Below are positions 9,877 to 18,298 of a stretch of 64,000 nucleotides of DNA, in pieces; position 1 is the first letter of the stretch, and each line of letters begins with the position of its first letter. Source of the stretch: Bacteroides cellulosilyticus (GTDB lineage Bacteria > Bacteroidota > Bacteroidia > Bacteroidales > Bacteroidaceae); contig NZ_CP081903.1 in assembly GCF_020091405.1 (NCBI RefSeq), forward strand, positions 6,634,501-6,698,500, written 5' to 3'. The notes beneath the pieces were generated by a model, which made no database searches, was not told where the DNA came from, and saw nothing but the letters and a program-made list of their open reading frames with translations. The translations under genes and the position numbers were made by a program.

Positions 9877-11214
9877 TTAAATAATTCCCTGACCCATCAT
9901 TGCGTGAGCCACCTTCATGAAGCCTGCAATATTGGCTCCCTTCACGTAGTTGATGTAACCGTCAGGTTCTGTCCCATATTTTACGCATTGTGCATGAATG
10001 CCGTGCATAATAGCGTGCAGTTTCTCGTCCACTTCGGCAGCACACCAACTGAGGTGCATTGCATTCTGTGACATTTCCAATCCGGAAGTAGCAACACCAC
10101 CGGCATTGACAGCCTTACCCGGAGCATACATCACCTTATGTTCGATGAACAGGTCGATAGCTTCCGGCGTACAGCCCATATTAGATATTTCACCCACACA
10201 CATCACTTTATTTTCAATCAACTGACGGGCATCATCACCATTCAGTTCATTTTGCGTAGCACAAGGCAATGCAATATCAGCTTTCACTTCCCATGGACGC
10301 TTACCGGCAACAAATGTAGAACCGGGGAATTCGTCTGCATACGGAGCCACTATATCATTGCCCGATGAACGGAGTTCAAGCATATAATCTATCTTTTCGC
10401 CACTGATACCATTCGGATCATAAATATATCCGTCCGGTCCGGAGATAGTAACCACCTTGGCACCCAACTCGGTTGCTTTGGTAGCGGCACCCCAAGCTAC
10501 ATTTCCGAAACCGGAAACGGCAACGGTCTTACCTTTGATATCAATGCCTTTAGTTTCTAACATCTGGTTCACGAAGTACAATCCACCGAAACCTGTAGCT
10601 TCAGGACGAATCAGAGAACCGCCGAATTCCAAACCCTTTCCGGTAAATGTGCCGGTAAATTCACGGGTTAACTTCTTATACATACCGAACATATAACCCA
10701 CTTCACGACCACCTACACCTATATCACCGGCTGGTACATCCATATCCGGACCAAGGTGACGCCATAACTCCAACATGAATGCCTGGCAGAAGCGCATGAT
10801 TTCACCATCGCTCTTACCGCGCGGAGAGAAGTCGGAACCACCTTTACCACCACCCATAGGCAGAGTAGTCAGTGCATTCTTAAACGTCTGTTCAAAGCCT
10901 AAGAATTTAAGGATGGAAAGATTTACGGAAGCATGGAAACGAATACCGCCTTTGTACGGGCCAATGGCATTGTTGAATTGCACACGGTAACCAAGGTTGG
11001 TTTGTACATCACCTTTGTCGTCCACCCAAGTAACACGGAACGTAAAGATACGGTCGGGTTCAACCAAGCGTTCTATGATTTTAGCTTTCTCGAACTCTGG
11101 ATGCTGGTTATAGATATCTTCGATGGAAAGAAGTACTTCCTTTACGGCTTGAAGATATTCAGACTCGCCGGGATGCTTTGCCTCTAAAGAGGACATAATT
11201 CGTTCGATATTCAT
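9877..11214 (-). CDS. gdhA: NADP-type glutamate dehydrogenase
   Basis: A 445-residue enzyme of the hexameric GDH family, which interconverts 2-oxoglutarate plus ammonium and glutamate using NAD(P)H. This is the main route of ammonium assimilation in Bacteroides. Visible signatures: the substrate loop PYKGGIRFH (87-95), the catalytic-lysine motif LPMGGGKGGSDF (K124), PAGDIGVGGRE with the catalytic D164, and the Rossmann motif VSGFGNVAWG near residue 235. Length and layout match the NADP-specific bacterial enzyme rather than the shorter NAD-catabolic type. The start is supported by TATATTTG 74 bp upstream, and a hairpin plus T-run follows the stop. Confidence 0.96.
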   Translation of the reverse strand: MNIERIMSSLEAKHPGESEYLQAVKEVLLSIEDIYNQHPEFEKAKIIERLVEPDRIFTFRVTWVDDKGDVQTNLGYRVQFNNAIGPYKGGIRFHASVNLSILKFLGFEQTFKNALTTLPMGGGKGGSDFSPRGKSDGEIMRFCQAFMLELWRHLGPDMDVPAGDIGVGGREVGYMFGMYKKLTREFTGTFTGKGLEFGGSLIRPEATGFGGLYFVNQMLETKGIDIKGKTVAVSGFGNVAWGAATKATELGAKVVTISGPDGYIYDPNGISGEKIDYMLELRSSGNDIVAPYADEFPGSTFVAGKRPWEVKADIALPCATQNELNGDDARQLIENKVMCVGEISNMGCTPEAIDLFIEHKVMYAPGKAVNAGGVATSGLEMSQNAMHLSWCAAEVDEKLHAIMHGIHAQCVKYGTEPDGYINYVKGANIAGFMKVAHAMMGQGII

Positions 11215-11287
11215 AATATTACGTTTTAAAGGTTTATTCCTTCGTGACTTTAAGGTTATTCGAGCAAATTGTCAACGAATAACACTG

Positions 11288-11295
11288 CAAATATA
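11288..11295 (-). promoter_or_regulatory. -7 promoter element of gdhA
   Basis: Reads TATATTTG on the minus strand, an exact consensus match. It implies a leader of about 65 nt. Confidence 0.6.
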
Positions 11296-11368
11296 GGAAA
11301 ACTTTTGGATTCACCTATACTTTTCAGTGATATTTTGATTAAATAATGATAAAACGTCAATTACAGCA

Positions 11369-11590
11369 TTAATATTTGCTGGCTACTGATTCAATCTGAG
11401 ATTCTATTTGCTCCATAGAAGAAATCTTACTACTTATGAATACTTCATGTTGCTGCAAACAGTTCTTAATAGGCAAAATCAAGTGATTACAAAAGTATTC
11501 GTACTGTTTGTCATTCCATATATTGCGCAAACTGCTAGTTATAAAATCCAATTCTTGCTGTTTTTGAGATAATAGTCCGTATTCCAACAT
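11369..11590 (-). CDS. Short WND-motif protein, last gene of type VII-like operon
   Basis: A 73-residue helical protein. I place the start at 11590 rather than the more distant ATG at 11674, because this ATG is 4 bp after the upstream stop and is preceded by AAAAGG; the longer form would add a hydrophobic stretch encoded inside the neighbouring gene. The signature W25-N-D-K-Q-Y-E-Y-F matches W-N-D-E-Q-N-Q-Q-F of the WXG100-like protein two genes upstream, with W, N, D, Q and F in register. This suggests a second, shorter member of the same helical-hairpin family, possibly a partner for heterodimer formation. No signal peptide. Function is inferred from motif and operon only. Confidence 0.7.
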   Translation of the reverse strand: MLEYGLLSQKQQELDFITSSLRNIWNDKQYEYFCNHLILPIKNCLQQHEVFISSKISSMEQIESQIESVASKY

Positions 11591-11594
11591 AAAA

Positions 11595-12089
11595 TTACCT
11601 TTTAGTATTTTGCAAATGATAGATAAGCTTATCAATAAAACGACAGGCATTATCAGCATATTGTTTTGCTTCATTCATACATGTAAAAGCCTCTTGAGTA
11701 ATATCATCCGCTAGATTCCGGGCTTGATATAATCCATTCTGCACTTCTTCCATATCATTCTCACATTCAATGAGCTCGTCCTCCAACTCTTCTTTCTCAT
11801 CAGTTTTCATATCAATCTCATCTAAAATATGTCTCCGATATGCTTCATCTTCCACGTTATATAAACTGTTATGCAGAGAATTTATAGAAGCCTCCAAAGA
11901 ATTTATTTGCCTATTGATACGTTCACGGGCCCGTTCAATGCGACTTATCAGATTTTCGCACCGACTGACTTTGCTCTGTGCACCCGACTGAAGACGGCTA
12001 CGCACAGAATCAAGTCCACTTATAAAATTATTTATTTGCGAATAAAATGAATACAATTCGTTTATCTCCCGAACGGATACATCATTCAT
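11595..12089 (-). CDS. Coiled-coil protein of type VII-like operon
   Basis: A 164-residue, highly charged helical protein (for example MKTDEKEELEDELIECENDM) with heptad-like spacing through most of its length and no membrane segment or signal peptide. I recognise no named family. It begins 1 bp after the stop of the WXG100-like gene and ends 4 bp before the next start, so translation is probably coupled. The helical build and position resemble the small accessory or LXG-domain partner proteins found beside WXG100 genes in Firmicutes. An adaptor or chaperone role is inference. Confidence 0.75.
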   Translation of the reverse strand: MNDVSVREINELYSFYSQINNFISGLDSVRSRLQSGAQSKVSRCENLISRIERARERINRQINSLEASINSLHNSLYNVEDEAYRRHILDEIDMKTDEKEELEDELIECENDMEEVQNGLYQARNLADDITQEAFTCMNEAKQYADNACRFIDKLIYHLQNTKR

Positions 12090-12090
12090 A

Positions 12091-12369
12091 TTATCTTATG
12101 TTTTTTACTTGCTGAATAGCAGCAGCATAACGACGCATATATGCACTGTAATCATTCATCATCTGGCCTATTTGATTAATGACTTGTACGCTCTGTTCAA
12201 ATTGCCGCATAAACTGTTGATTCTGTTCATCATTCCATCCCTCATTTACGCGATACATTTCAGCTCTAGCCTTATTAAAGTTCTGCACCATAGCATTACT
12301 TAATCCGTCCAAGGCTTGCGCAAAAGCGATGAGTTCTTCTTCATTTCTTACATTAACTTCATGTGCCAT
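12091..12369 (-). CDS. WXG100-like small secreted-type protein (WXD variant)
   Basis: A 92-residue helical protein with the size and layout of the WXG100/ESAT-6 superfamily: a helix (residues 8-40), a turn with W45-N-D (VNEGWNDEQNQQF), and a second helix (48-90). The canonical turn is W-x-G; here D replaces G. WXG100 proteins are substrates and structural partners of type VII secretion ATPases. The gene lies 6 bp downstream of an EssC-like ATPase gene, exactly the context expected. No obvious C-terminal YxxxD/E export signal follows, which is a difference from mycobacterial substrates. Confidence 0.8.
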   Translation of the reverse strand: MAHEVNVRNEEELIAFAQALDGLSNAMVQNFNKARAEMYRVNEGWNDEQNQQFMRQFEQSVQVINQIGQMMNDYSAYMRRYAAAIQQVKNIR

Positions 12370-12375
12370 AATTAG

Positions 12376-15300
12376 TTATTTCATTAAGTTTTTTATATCA
12401 TTTACTGTAATAGAGTCAAAAGGACAATAAAGTATCTCTGTCCCTGTTATGTCGTTACGAAAGTAGCTACGCAAACGTTCATGGTCATCACTCATTTGTT
12501 CCGGCTTAAAATCATCAGACAGAGCCAGTTTTATTGCCGTTTCCGAATCTGTTCTCTGGACAACAACATACTGGAACATCGAATAAATATCTTTTTTGTT
12601 CAAAGAATATTCCTGAAAGAGTAAATTATCCAGTTTGTTAACTTGAAGAATAGTGTGAATCCCATAATCAGGTCCTTTTGTTAAAACAGTTTGCAGTATG
12701 TGCTGCACAGTATCTACCTTGTTTTTAGATTTTGCAGGTTTTTCCATCACAGATTCTGCTGTAAACGGGAAAGGACAATCTGATAAAAAATCATTTGCAT
12801 TTTGATTGGCAGGAGTTGATACTGGCGAATGATCTTCAACTGGCAGCTCAACCTCCGCATTATGCTTTAGTGATGTAAAGTAGTCTTGTTCAAGGATAAA
12901 CAAGAAAGTATCTTCTTTTTCTTTTCTTTCACGTATCTGTATCGCCAATTGTGAAAGCATCTCATTGCGTTGACGATTGCGTACCAAGATATGACAACCG
13001 TAATCTTCCAACGTATTCAAAACTTCTTCGTCAACAGCATATTCATCATCGGGGTCCATACAATCAATAAGATAGAAACGAGCATCTTCACCCATTTTTT
13101 TATAATAGTGCATCAACGAGAGTAGTATATTTAGCTGGATACGGGTACTTTGTAGACGCTCATTAATACCTATTAATAATAGATTAGAGGCTGTTTCAGG
13201 TTTAAAACTTGCAGAGATCAAGTTCGATTTCACACTGATACCTTTACCCAGATAAACTGCAGGATAACGCCGGGGCAATTCATCCGGTATCCAGTCTACC
13301 AATCTATATGTCTGCTTTCCAGAGAAATAGAATGGTTGGAAATCCACTATACTGTTTGTACTTTTTTGATTTATATTCTGCAAATTTTCAGCCAGCCTCT
13401 CACGATCATAAAAATCCGCTTTGAATATAATCCCCTCCTCAAAACCTTTAGGACGGTAATATACCTCTCCTGTGGATAAAGCTTCTGTACGAGTTCCCAC
13501 TGTAGGAATAAATACTTGCGCATCCGTCATACGACAATTCAACAAGTAAGGATCTGTGATATTATTTTTTATTCCCCCTGGAATGTTAGTCCCTGTCAAA
13601 GTCTGAGTGGCAAAAATTAAATGTACCCCCTGATTACGTCCCTCCTTAGCAATACGTGTCAGAATAACATCTATTTCACTTTGTATTTTAAATCTTCCTT
13701 CTTTAAAAAGTTCATGGCACTCATCTACCAGTAAAACTATACGTGGCAACTTTTTATTAGATGTTATTGCATTGTAATCTTTCAAATTAGAGACTTCTTC
13801 ATTGCGCATAAGTCGTGCACGTTCTTGCATCACCTCCCACAAATCTTTCAAAATTTCCAATGTGATTTGTGGGTCTGATTCATCCACCATTAAACATCGT
13901 ACATGTTTACAAGTCCGATAACGATTAAATTCCACACCTCCGAACTTAAAGTCCATCAAATAGAATTGCAGGCTCTCCGGAGAATATTTCAACATGGCAT
14001 GATTTAAAATATCATGCAGAAAGACTGATTTTCCAGAACCTGTCTGGCCAATTATAAATGAGTGTACATGAGATATTTCATCAAGAACAAAATTAATGCG
14101 CCCCTGATTGTTTGTTCCTACTTCAATACTGAATTCTTTAGCTGCATCTTGGTAAGGAGTAACAGTCATTGTTTCTTGTATTTGTTGTTTTTGCAATTCA
14201 GCTTCCCGTTCTTGTTGCTGTGAAAGTTCCTTTTGGAAGTTCTGATAACATTGCTGCCATTTTTTTAATATTTCAATTCTTTTGGAAGCAGTTCCTATGG
14301 GAGTATTTGCTACAGCCGACATTTTAGGTCCATCCGTTTCGATAAACAATTCCTTTTCCCATTGAGAAGGCAGATTACCCACTACTATAATATGAAAACC
14401 TACACGCCAACCATTGCGAATAACGGATTTCATAGTTTCTGTCAGGTGTGAATCTAACTGTTGGGGTAAATCATTCAACACGATCACCTCATAAGGATAT
14501 TCTATCCGTTTCTCCCGGAGGTGGTATTTTATGATATCACCTGCTTCACGGAATCGTTTTTCTATCTCTGAATTCCAGACCTGTATCTGTCTCAATAAAT
14601 CACCCAGCTGCAAGATAGTCCCTCCTACCATCACATCATCCAATTGCTTGAAATTCTCAAAGGCCGAAGTGAAATTCAAGTCAACGCCGGTAATATGTAG
14701 TTTACCAGGAACGAAATGCAACAACATTTCAGTGAGCATAAATTCAACCTTCGCCTGATCTACTATGGATAAATGAAAATAACTGCTCTTCCCTTCCACT
14801 TGCCAGTTTATCATTTGGGGAATATCAGCAGCTACATAGATGCTACCATAACATTGGGTTTCTTTCCGCTCATAATTGACAGGAAATTGTTCACATACAT
14901 ATCGTTTATCTGCAGCTTGCAGACAACTGTTTATATAGTCTTCTACGGAATAATCCTCTTTCTCCTTCACTATGTAAGGAAGAAGGAAAGGATCATGTTT
15001 CCGTAGGAGTTCTTTTCCGTAATTTATACTATCTTCTGTTATTGAGCGAGATTTCCGGGCACAATAACTTATAAAATCATCGCATATCAGCGTTGCTTTC
15101 TGCTTGAAATTTTTAGGTTGATCGGCCAGGCTAGGAAGGTTTTTCAGTTCTTTTCGGATATCAGGATAAAAAGTTTCAAGATCTGTATATGATTTTAATA
15201 CTTCCTCAGCAATAATTTCTCCCAGCTGATTGGCACGCGACAAGCTATCATTATATAACAGCAATCGACCTGCATCTACATATTGATTAGCGTAGTCTTT

Positions 15301-15396
15301 AAAACAATTGAAAAGTCTTCTTTTCAGTTGTTCAATATTATACAATTGCACATGTCGTTCGACCTCTGTTTTTATAATATTATCTGTCAGGCTCAT
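12376..15396 (-). CDS. FtsK/SpoIIIE-family ATPase, EssC-like with three P-loop-type domains
   Basis: A 1,006-residue protein. The central domain (about 420-665) is a typical FtsK/SpoIIIE ATPase with Walker A GQTGSGKS (450-457), Walker B IVLLVDE (553-559) and the downstream RIAKEGRNQGVHLIFATQ motif. Two flanking regions resemble degenerate copies: about 200-345 (ending YEVIVLNDLPQ, RVGFHIIVVGN) and about 700-1000 (NLLLIGINERLQST where a P-loop would be, then FLFILEQDYF). Type VII motors (EccC/EssC) likewise carry several tandem ATPase domains with only some active. Unlike EssC, there are no forkhead domains and no transmembrane helices, so it would need a membrane partner. It starts 2 bp after the Sel1 gene stop. 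Confidence 0.88.
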   Translation of the reverse strand: MSLTDNIIKTEVERHVQLYNIEQLKRRLFNCFKDYANQYVDAGRLLLYNDSLSRANQLGEIIAEEVLKSYTDLETFYPDIRKELKNLPSLADQPKNFKQKATLICDDFISYCARKSRSITEDSINYGKELLRKHDPFLLPYIVKEKEDYSVEDYINSCLQAADKRYVCEQFPVNYERKETQCYGSIYVAADIPQMINWQVEGKSSYFHLSIVDQAKVEFMLTEMLLHFVPGKLHITGVDLNFTSAFENFKQLDDVMVGGTILQLGDLLRQIQVWNSEIEKRFREAGDIIKYHLREKRIEYPYEVIVLNDLPQQLDSHLTETMKSVIRNGWRVGFHIIVVGNLPSQWEKELFIETDGPKMSAVANTPIGTASKRIEILKKWQQCYQNFQKELSQQQEREAELQKQQIQETMTVTPYQDAAKEFSIEVGTNNQGRINFVLDEISHVHSFIIGQTGSGKSVFLHDILNHAMLKYSPESLQFYLMDFKFGGVEFNRYRTCKHVRCLMVDESDPQITLEILKDLWEVMQERARLMRNEEVSNLKDYNAITSNKKLPRIVLLVDECHELFKEGRFKIQSEIDVILTRIAKEGRNQGVHLIFATQTLTGTNIPGGIKNNITDPYLLNCRMTDAQVFIPTVGTRTEALSTGEVYYRPKGFEEGIIFKADFYDRERLAENLQNINQKSTNSIVDFQPFYFSGKQTYRLVDWIPDELPRRYPAVYLGKGISVKSNLISASFKPETASNLLLIGINERLQSTRIQLNILLSLMHYYKKMGEDARFYLIDCMDPDDEYAVDEEVLNTLEDYGCHILVRNRQRNEMLSQLAIQIRERKEKEDTFLFILEQDYFTSLKHNAEVELPVEDHSPVSTPANQNANDFLSDCPFPFTAESVMEKPAKSKNKVDTVQHILQTVLTKGPDYGIHTILQVNKLDNLLFQEYSLNKKDIYSMFQYVVVQRTDSETAIKLALSDDFKPEQMSDDHERLRSYFRNDITGTEILYCPFDSITVNDIKNLMK

Positions 15397-15398
15397 AA

Positions 15399-18119
15399 CT
15401 ACTTTCCTAAAATTTTCTTCAATTTGTTTAATGTCGGATGCTCCAGCTCATAAATAAACTGCTTGGCATTTTCTACCATCTTGACTTTCTTTACAGAATC
15501 AGGATATGGTGTATACTTTATGAAGGACCGATAAAGTTCCAACGCCTTTTGCTGATTTATTTGATATCCTCCTATCCCCTGATGACAGAATACAGCCCAA
15601 TAAAAATAGGCGTTAGGATAGCTGAATTTATTAATAGCTACAGATATTAATTTCCCGGCTTTTGTATATTGTTGTTCATCATAATAGATATCTGTCAAAC
15701 GGCAAACTGCCAATTTATGATTTTGATCGGCAGCTTTTTGAAACCATTGAATAGCAGTCAATACAGGATTTGCATCCTTAATCGAATAAAGTCCAGAATT
15801 AAAAAACATTTCTCCTACTTCATATTGAGCTTCCGCATAACCTTGATTGGCAGCCTTCAATAACCATTCCAGAGCAAATCGATAACTACAACTAGTACCT
15901 ATTCCATTCTTATAGCATAATCCCAGTTCAAATTGTGACTGTTTTATCCCCTTCTTAGCAGACTTTTCAAAATTCTGAAATGCCATTTGAGGTGATTTCT
16001 CCGTACCATAACCATTTTTGTAACAAAGACCCAGATAATACTCTGCGTATTTATCCGGATTCACATCTTCATACCTGCGAAAGTACCAAAATGCCTTATT
16101 CAGATTCTTATTTAATTTGCCATACCCGTAATAGTAGAACATTCCCATAAAATAGTAAGTACCGCTAAATGTTCCGGCATTACTGAAATAAGCAAACGAA
16201 CGGTCAAGGTCCTTAGTAACTCCCCAACCATGATAATACATTACTCCCAAATAATAGTTAGCAGGAAGATTACCATGATTTACAGCTGTTTGCAGCCATG
16301 TCAGGGCATCATGATATTCCTTGACTAAATATTTTTCTTTTCCCAACTCATACTGGGCAGCTATGCAACCTTTTAAGGCCGCTCTGCGATACCAGTCCAA
16401 AGCTCTCGTCTTGTCCTTTATTCGATGTACACCCTCATTATAAGCTTTTCCCATTTTATATGCCGCTTCAGAATGTCCTTGCATTGCTGCTTTTTCATAC
16501 CATTTATAAGCCATCGCATAATCCTTTTCAGCTCCTGCACCCGATTCATAGATTGTGCCCATTTGATACTGGGCCAAGACATGCCCTGCTTCGGCAGCTT
16601 TCAAGTAATATTGCACAGCCTTTGCATGGTTCACAGGCACTCCTTTGCCAGAATCATATTCTACACCTATATTATATAGAAAAGCCGGTTCCCCTTTCGT
16701 ACCGATCAAAGTATAACAGACATGAAGCGATAGACCAGCTTCTTTGAAATGTTCTATGGCTTTCACCGAATCTTGAGCAACTCCCCACCCGTTGGCATAT
16801 AATTTTCCCAAGAAGAAATGACAATCAGTGACATATTCCTTTTTAGCGATCGATGCCATAAAAAGCGCGCGCGCTTTTTGATGTTGTTTTAGGTTACCTA
16901 GCATTCTGGCATGTCCATACAAAGCACCCTCATACCCTTTATTCGCAGCTTGTTCGTACCAGTAAGCAGCTTTCTCGTGATACTTCACCCATTCATATAC
17001 AATCGCCACTTTGTAAGAAGCTTCAGCATTGCCTTGATCTGCACATCTTTTATACCATTTGTAGGCCTGCCCTATGTTTTTTTCTATATGTTTACCTGTT
17101 TCATAGCAGGTGGCTAGTTTATATTGCGCCAATTCATGCCCTTTTTCTGCAGCTCTCAAAAAGAATTTCATCGCCTTCACAAAATCGACAGCTACTCTGT
17201 CTCCTTTTTCGAATTGTAATCCAGATTGATACAATGCGTCTGGCGTATCCCCCCCTAGTCCTTTAATAGAATAGTAGAACTCTCCTTTGGGAAAATTGTA
17301 TCGTTCCACACATTCTACATACCTTTCCGGAGACGACATAAAACGTTTATCAGCAAGGCGGTGAAAAATCTCGGTAGCTTCATGGTACTTGCCTGTAGCA
17401 ATGAAACATTCAGCCAAAAAATATTCAGATTTCAGATGTCCTTTCTCAACAGCTTTTTTATACCATTCTATAGCTTTACCGGGTGCTTTATCCCGTTGAT
17501 GATAATAATAGCCTATGCTATAATATGAATTAGCAATTCCCCCTGCAGCTCCTATCTCATAGAAAGCCTGTGCAGTTGACCAACCGTCTACGCCTCCATA
17601 ACATTCAGCAAGCATATCGGCAGCTTCAGGATGGGTAGACACTTTCGAAAGGCAAGAAATTGCTTCCTTACGCAGATATTCACTTGATTTTTCCGACAGA
17701 CTCCTTTCATAGCAACGTTTGCCATATTCCAGATAGGCAGGATATAAGAAGTTTTTTAATAATTTGTTCTTCAGATCATCCGGAATATTCCATTCATGCA
17801 GTTGTGTGAATTGCTCAAGTCCTATTTTATAGTTCTTCTTTCGCAGGTTTACTCCTCCCCACACTATCTTGGAATAAATGTCTCCTTTTTCTGCTGCTGT
17901 TCTAAGTTGTGTTTCACCCGAGATTCCACAGTTAAATATCCGTTTCCCAATATTTAGTACATATTTCTTATTTTCCAATAGTTCCATTGCCGTTATTACA
18001 TCTGATATATAGGGAGGGACAGGACGCAATAAAGGTTCAGGAGAATTAATCGCTGAAAGCTTATTTCCTAATGATTGAAGAATTTCTTCCGTCTTCTTTT
18101 GTAGTTCTGCAAAGTACAT
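15399..18119 (-). CDS. Sel1-repeat protein, first gene of type VII-like operon
   Basis: About 906 residues, built almost entirely of well over a dozen Sel1 (TPR-like) repeats, recognisable as AQYxLGxxYxxGxGxxxDxxxAxxWYxxAAxxGHxxA. Sel1 repeats form solenoids that mediate protein-protein contacts. There is no signal peptide or membrane segment. I choose the ATG at 18119: a longer reading frame uses a TTG at 18161, but that codon overlaps the promoter. The gene heads the operon and is coupled (2-bp gap) to the ATPase gene, suggesting a scaffold or recruiting factor for the motor. That role is inference. Confidence 0.85.
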   Translation of the reverse strand: MYFAELQKKTEEILQSLGNKLSAINSPEPLLRPVPPYISDVITAMELLENKKYVLNIGKRIFNCGISGETQLRTAAEKGDIYSKIVWGGVNLRKKNYKIGLEQFTQLHEWNIPDDLKNKLLKNFLYPAYLEYGKRCYERSLSEKSSEYLRKEAISCLSKVSTHPEAADMLAECYGGVDGWSTAQAFYEIGAAGGIANSYYSIGYYYHQRDKAPGKAIEWYKKAVEKGHLKSEYFLAECFIATGKYHEATEIFHRLADKRFMSSPERYVECVERYNFPKGEFYYSIKGLGGDTPDALYQSGLQFEKGDRVAVDFVKAMKFFLRAAEKGHELAQYKLATCYETGKHIEKNIGQAYKWYKRCADQGNAEASYKVAIVYEWVKYHEKAAYWYEQAANKGYEGALYGHARMLGNLKQHQKARALFMASIAKKEYVTDCHFFLGKLYANGWGVAQDSVKAIEHFKEAGLSLHVCYTLIGTKGEPAFLYNIGVEYDSGKGVPVNHAKAVQYYLKAAEAGHVLAQYQMGTIYESGAGAEKDYAMAYKWYEKAAMQGHSEAAYKMGKAYNEGVHRIKDKTRALDWYRRAALKGCIAAQYELGKEKYLVKEYHDALTWLQTAVNHGNLPANYYLGVMYYHGWGVTKDLDRSFAYFSNAGTFSGTYYFMGMFYYYGYGKLNKNLNKAFWYFRRYEDVNPDKYAEYYLGLCYKNGYGTEKSPQMAFQNFEKSAKKGIKQSQFELGLCYKNGIGTSCSYRFALEWLLKAANQGYAEAQYEVGEMFFNSGLYSIKDANPVLTAIQWFQKAADQNHKLAVCRLTDIYYDEQQYTKAGKLISVAINKFSYPNAYFYWAVFCHQGIGGYQINQQKALELYRSFIKYTPYPDSVKKVKMVENAKQFIYELEHPTLNKLKKILGK

Positions 18120-18158
18120 AACAGGATTACATTTAATGCCTTTTAAAATTAACTGAAA

Positions 18159-18190
18159 CAAAAATAAGCAAACAAGATCAAAAAGGCAAA
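18159..18190 (-). promoter_or_regulatory. Promoter of the type VII-like operon
   Basis: On the minus strand TTTG (18190-18187) lies 20 bp before TATTTTTG (18166-18159). Both match the Bacteroides -33/-7 consensus with standard spacing. The predicted transcript starts near 18152, about 33 nt before the ATG at 18119. No later promoter is needed, as the five genes are spaced by 6 bp or less. Confidence 0.75.
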
Positions 18191-18238
18191 TTAATCAGAA
18201 CATATTTATTGGAAGCAAATTCAGAGGTATAAAAGAAT

Positions 18239-18276
18239 AGGGTTCACCATCTATAACTCAACAGATGACAAACCCT
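18239..18276 (-). terminator. Hairpin terminator of the prolyl oligopeptidase gene
   Basis: AGGGTT (18239-18244) pairs with AACCCT (18271-18276), with further pairing of CATCT and AGATG inside. On the minus strand the hairpin is followed by ATTCTTTTAT. It separates the peptidase gene from the type VII-like operon. Confidence 0.65.
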
Positions 18277-18298
18277 AAACACAAATAAAAACTTTTAC

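Noticed and set aside
11591..11674. 28-codon extension of the last type VII-like gene, adding a hydrophobic stretch
   Set aside because: It lies inside the upstream coding sequence, and the internal ATG at 11590 has better spacing and an AAAAGG site.
18120..18161. 14-codon TTG-initiated extension of the Sel1 gene
   Set aside because: It overlaps the -7 box of the operon promoter; the ATG at 18119 fits the predicted transcript start.
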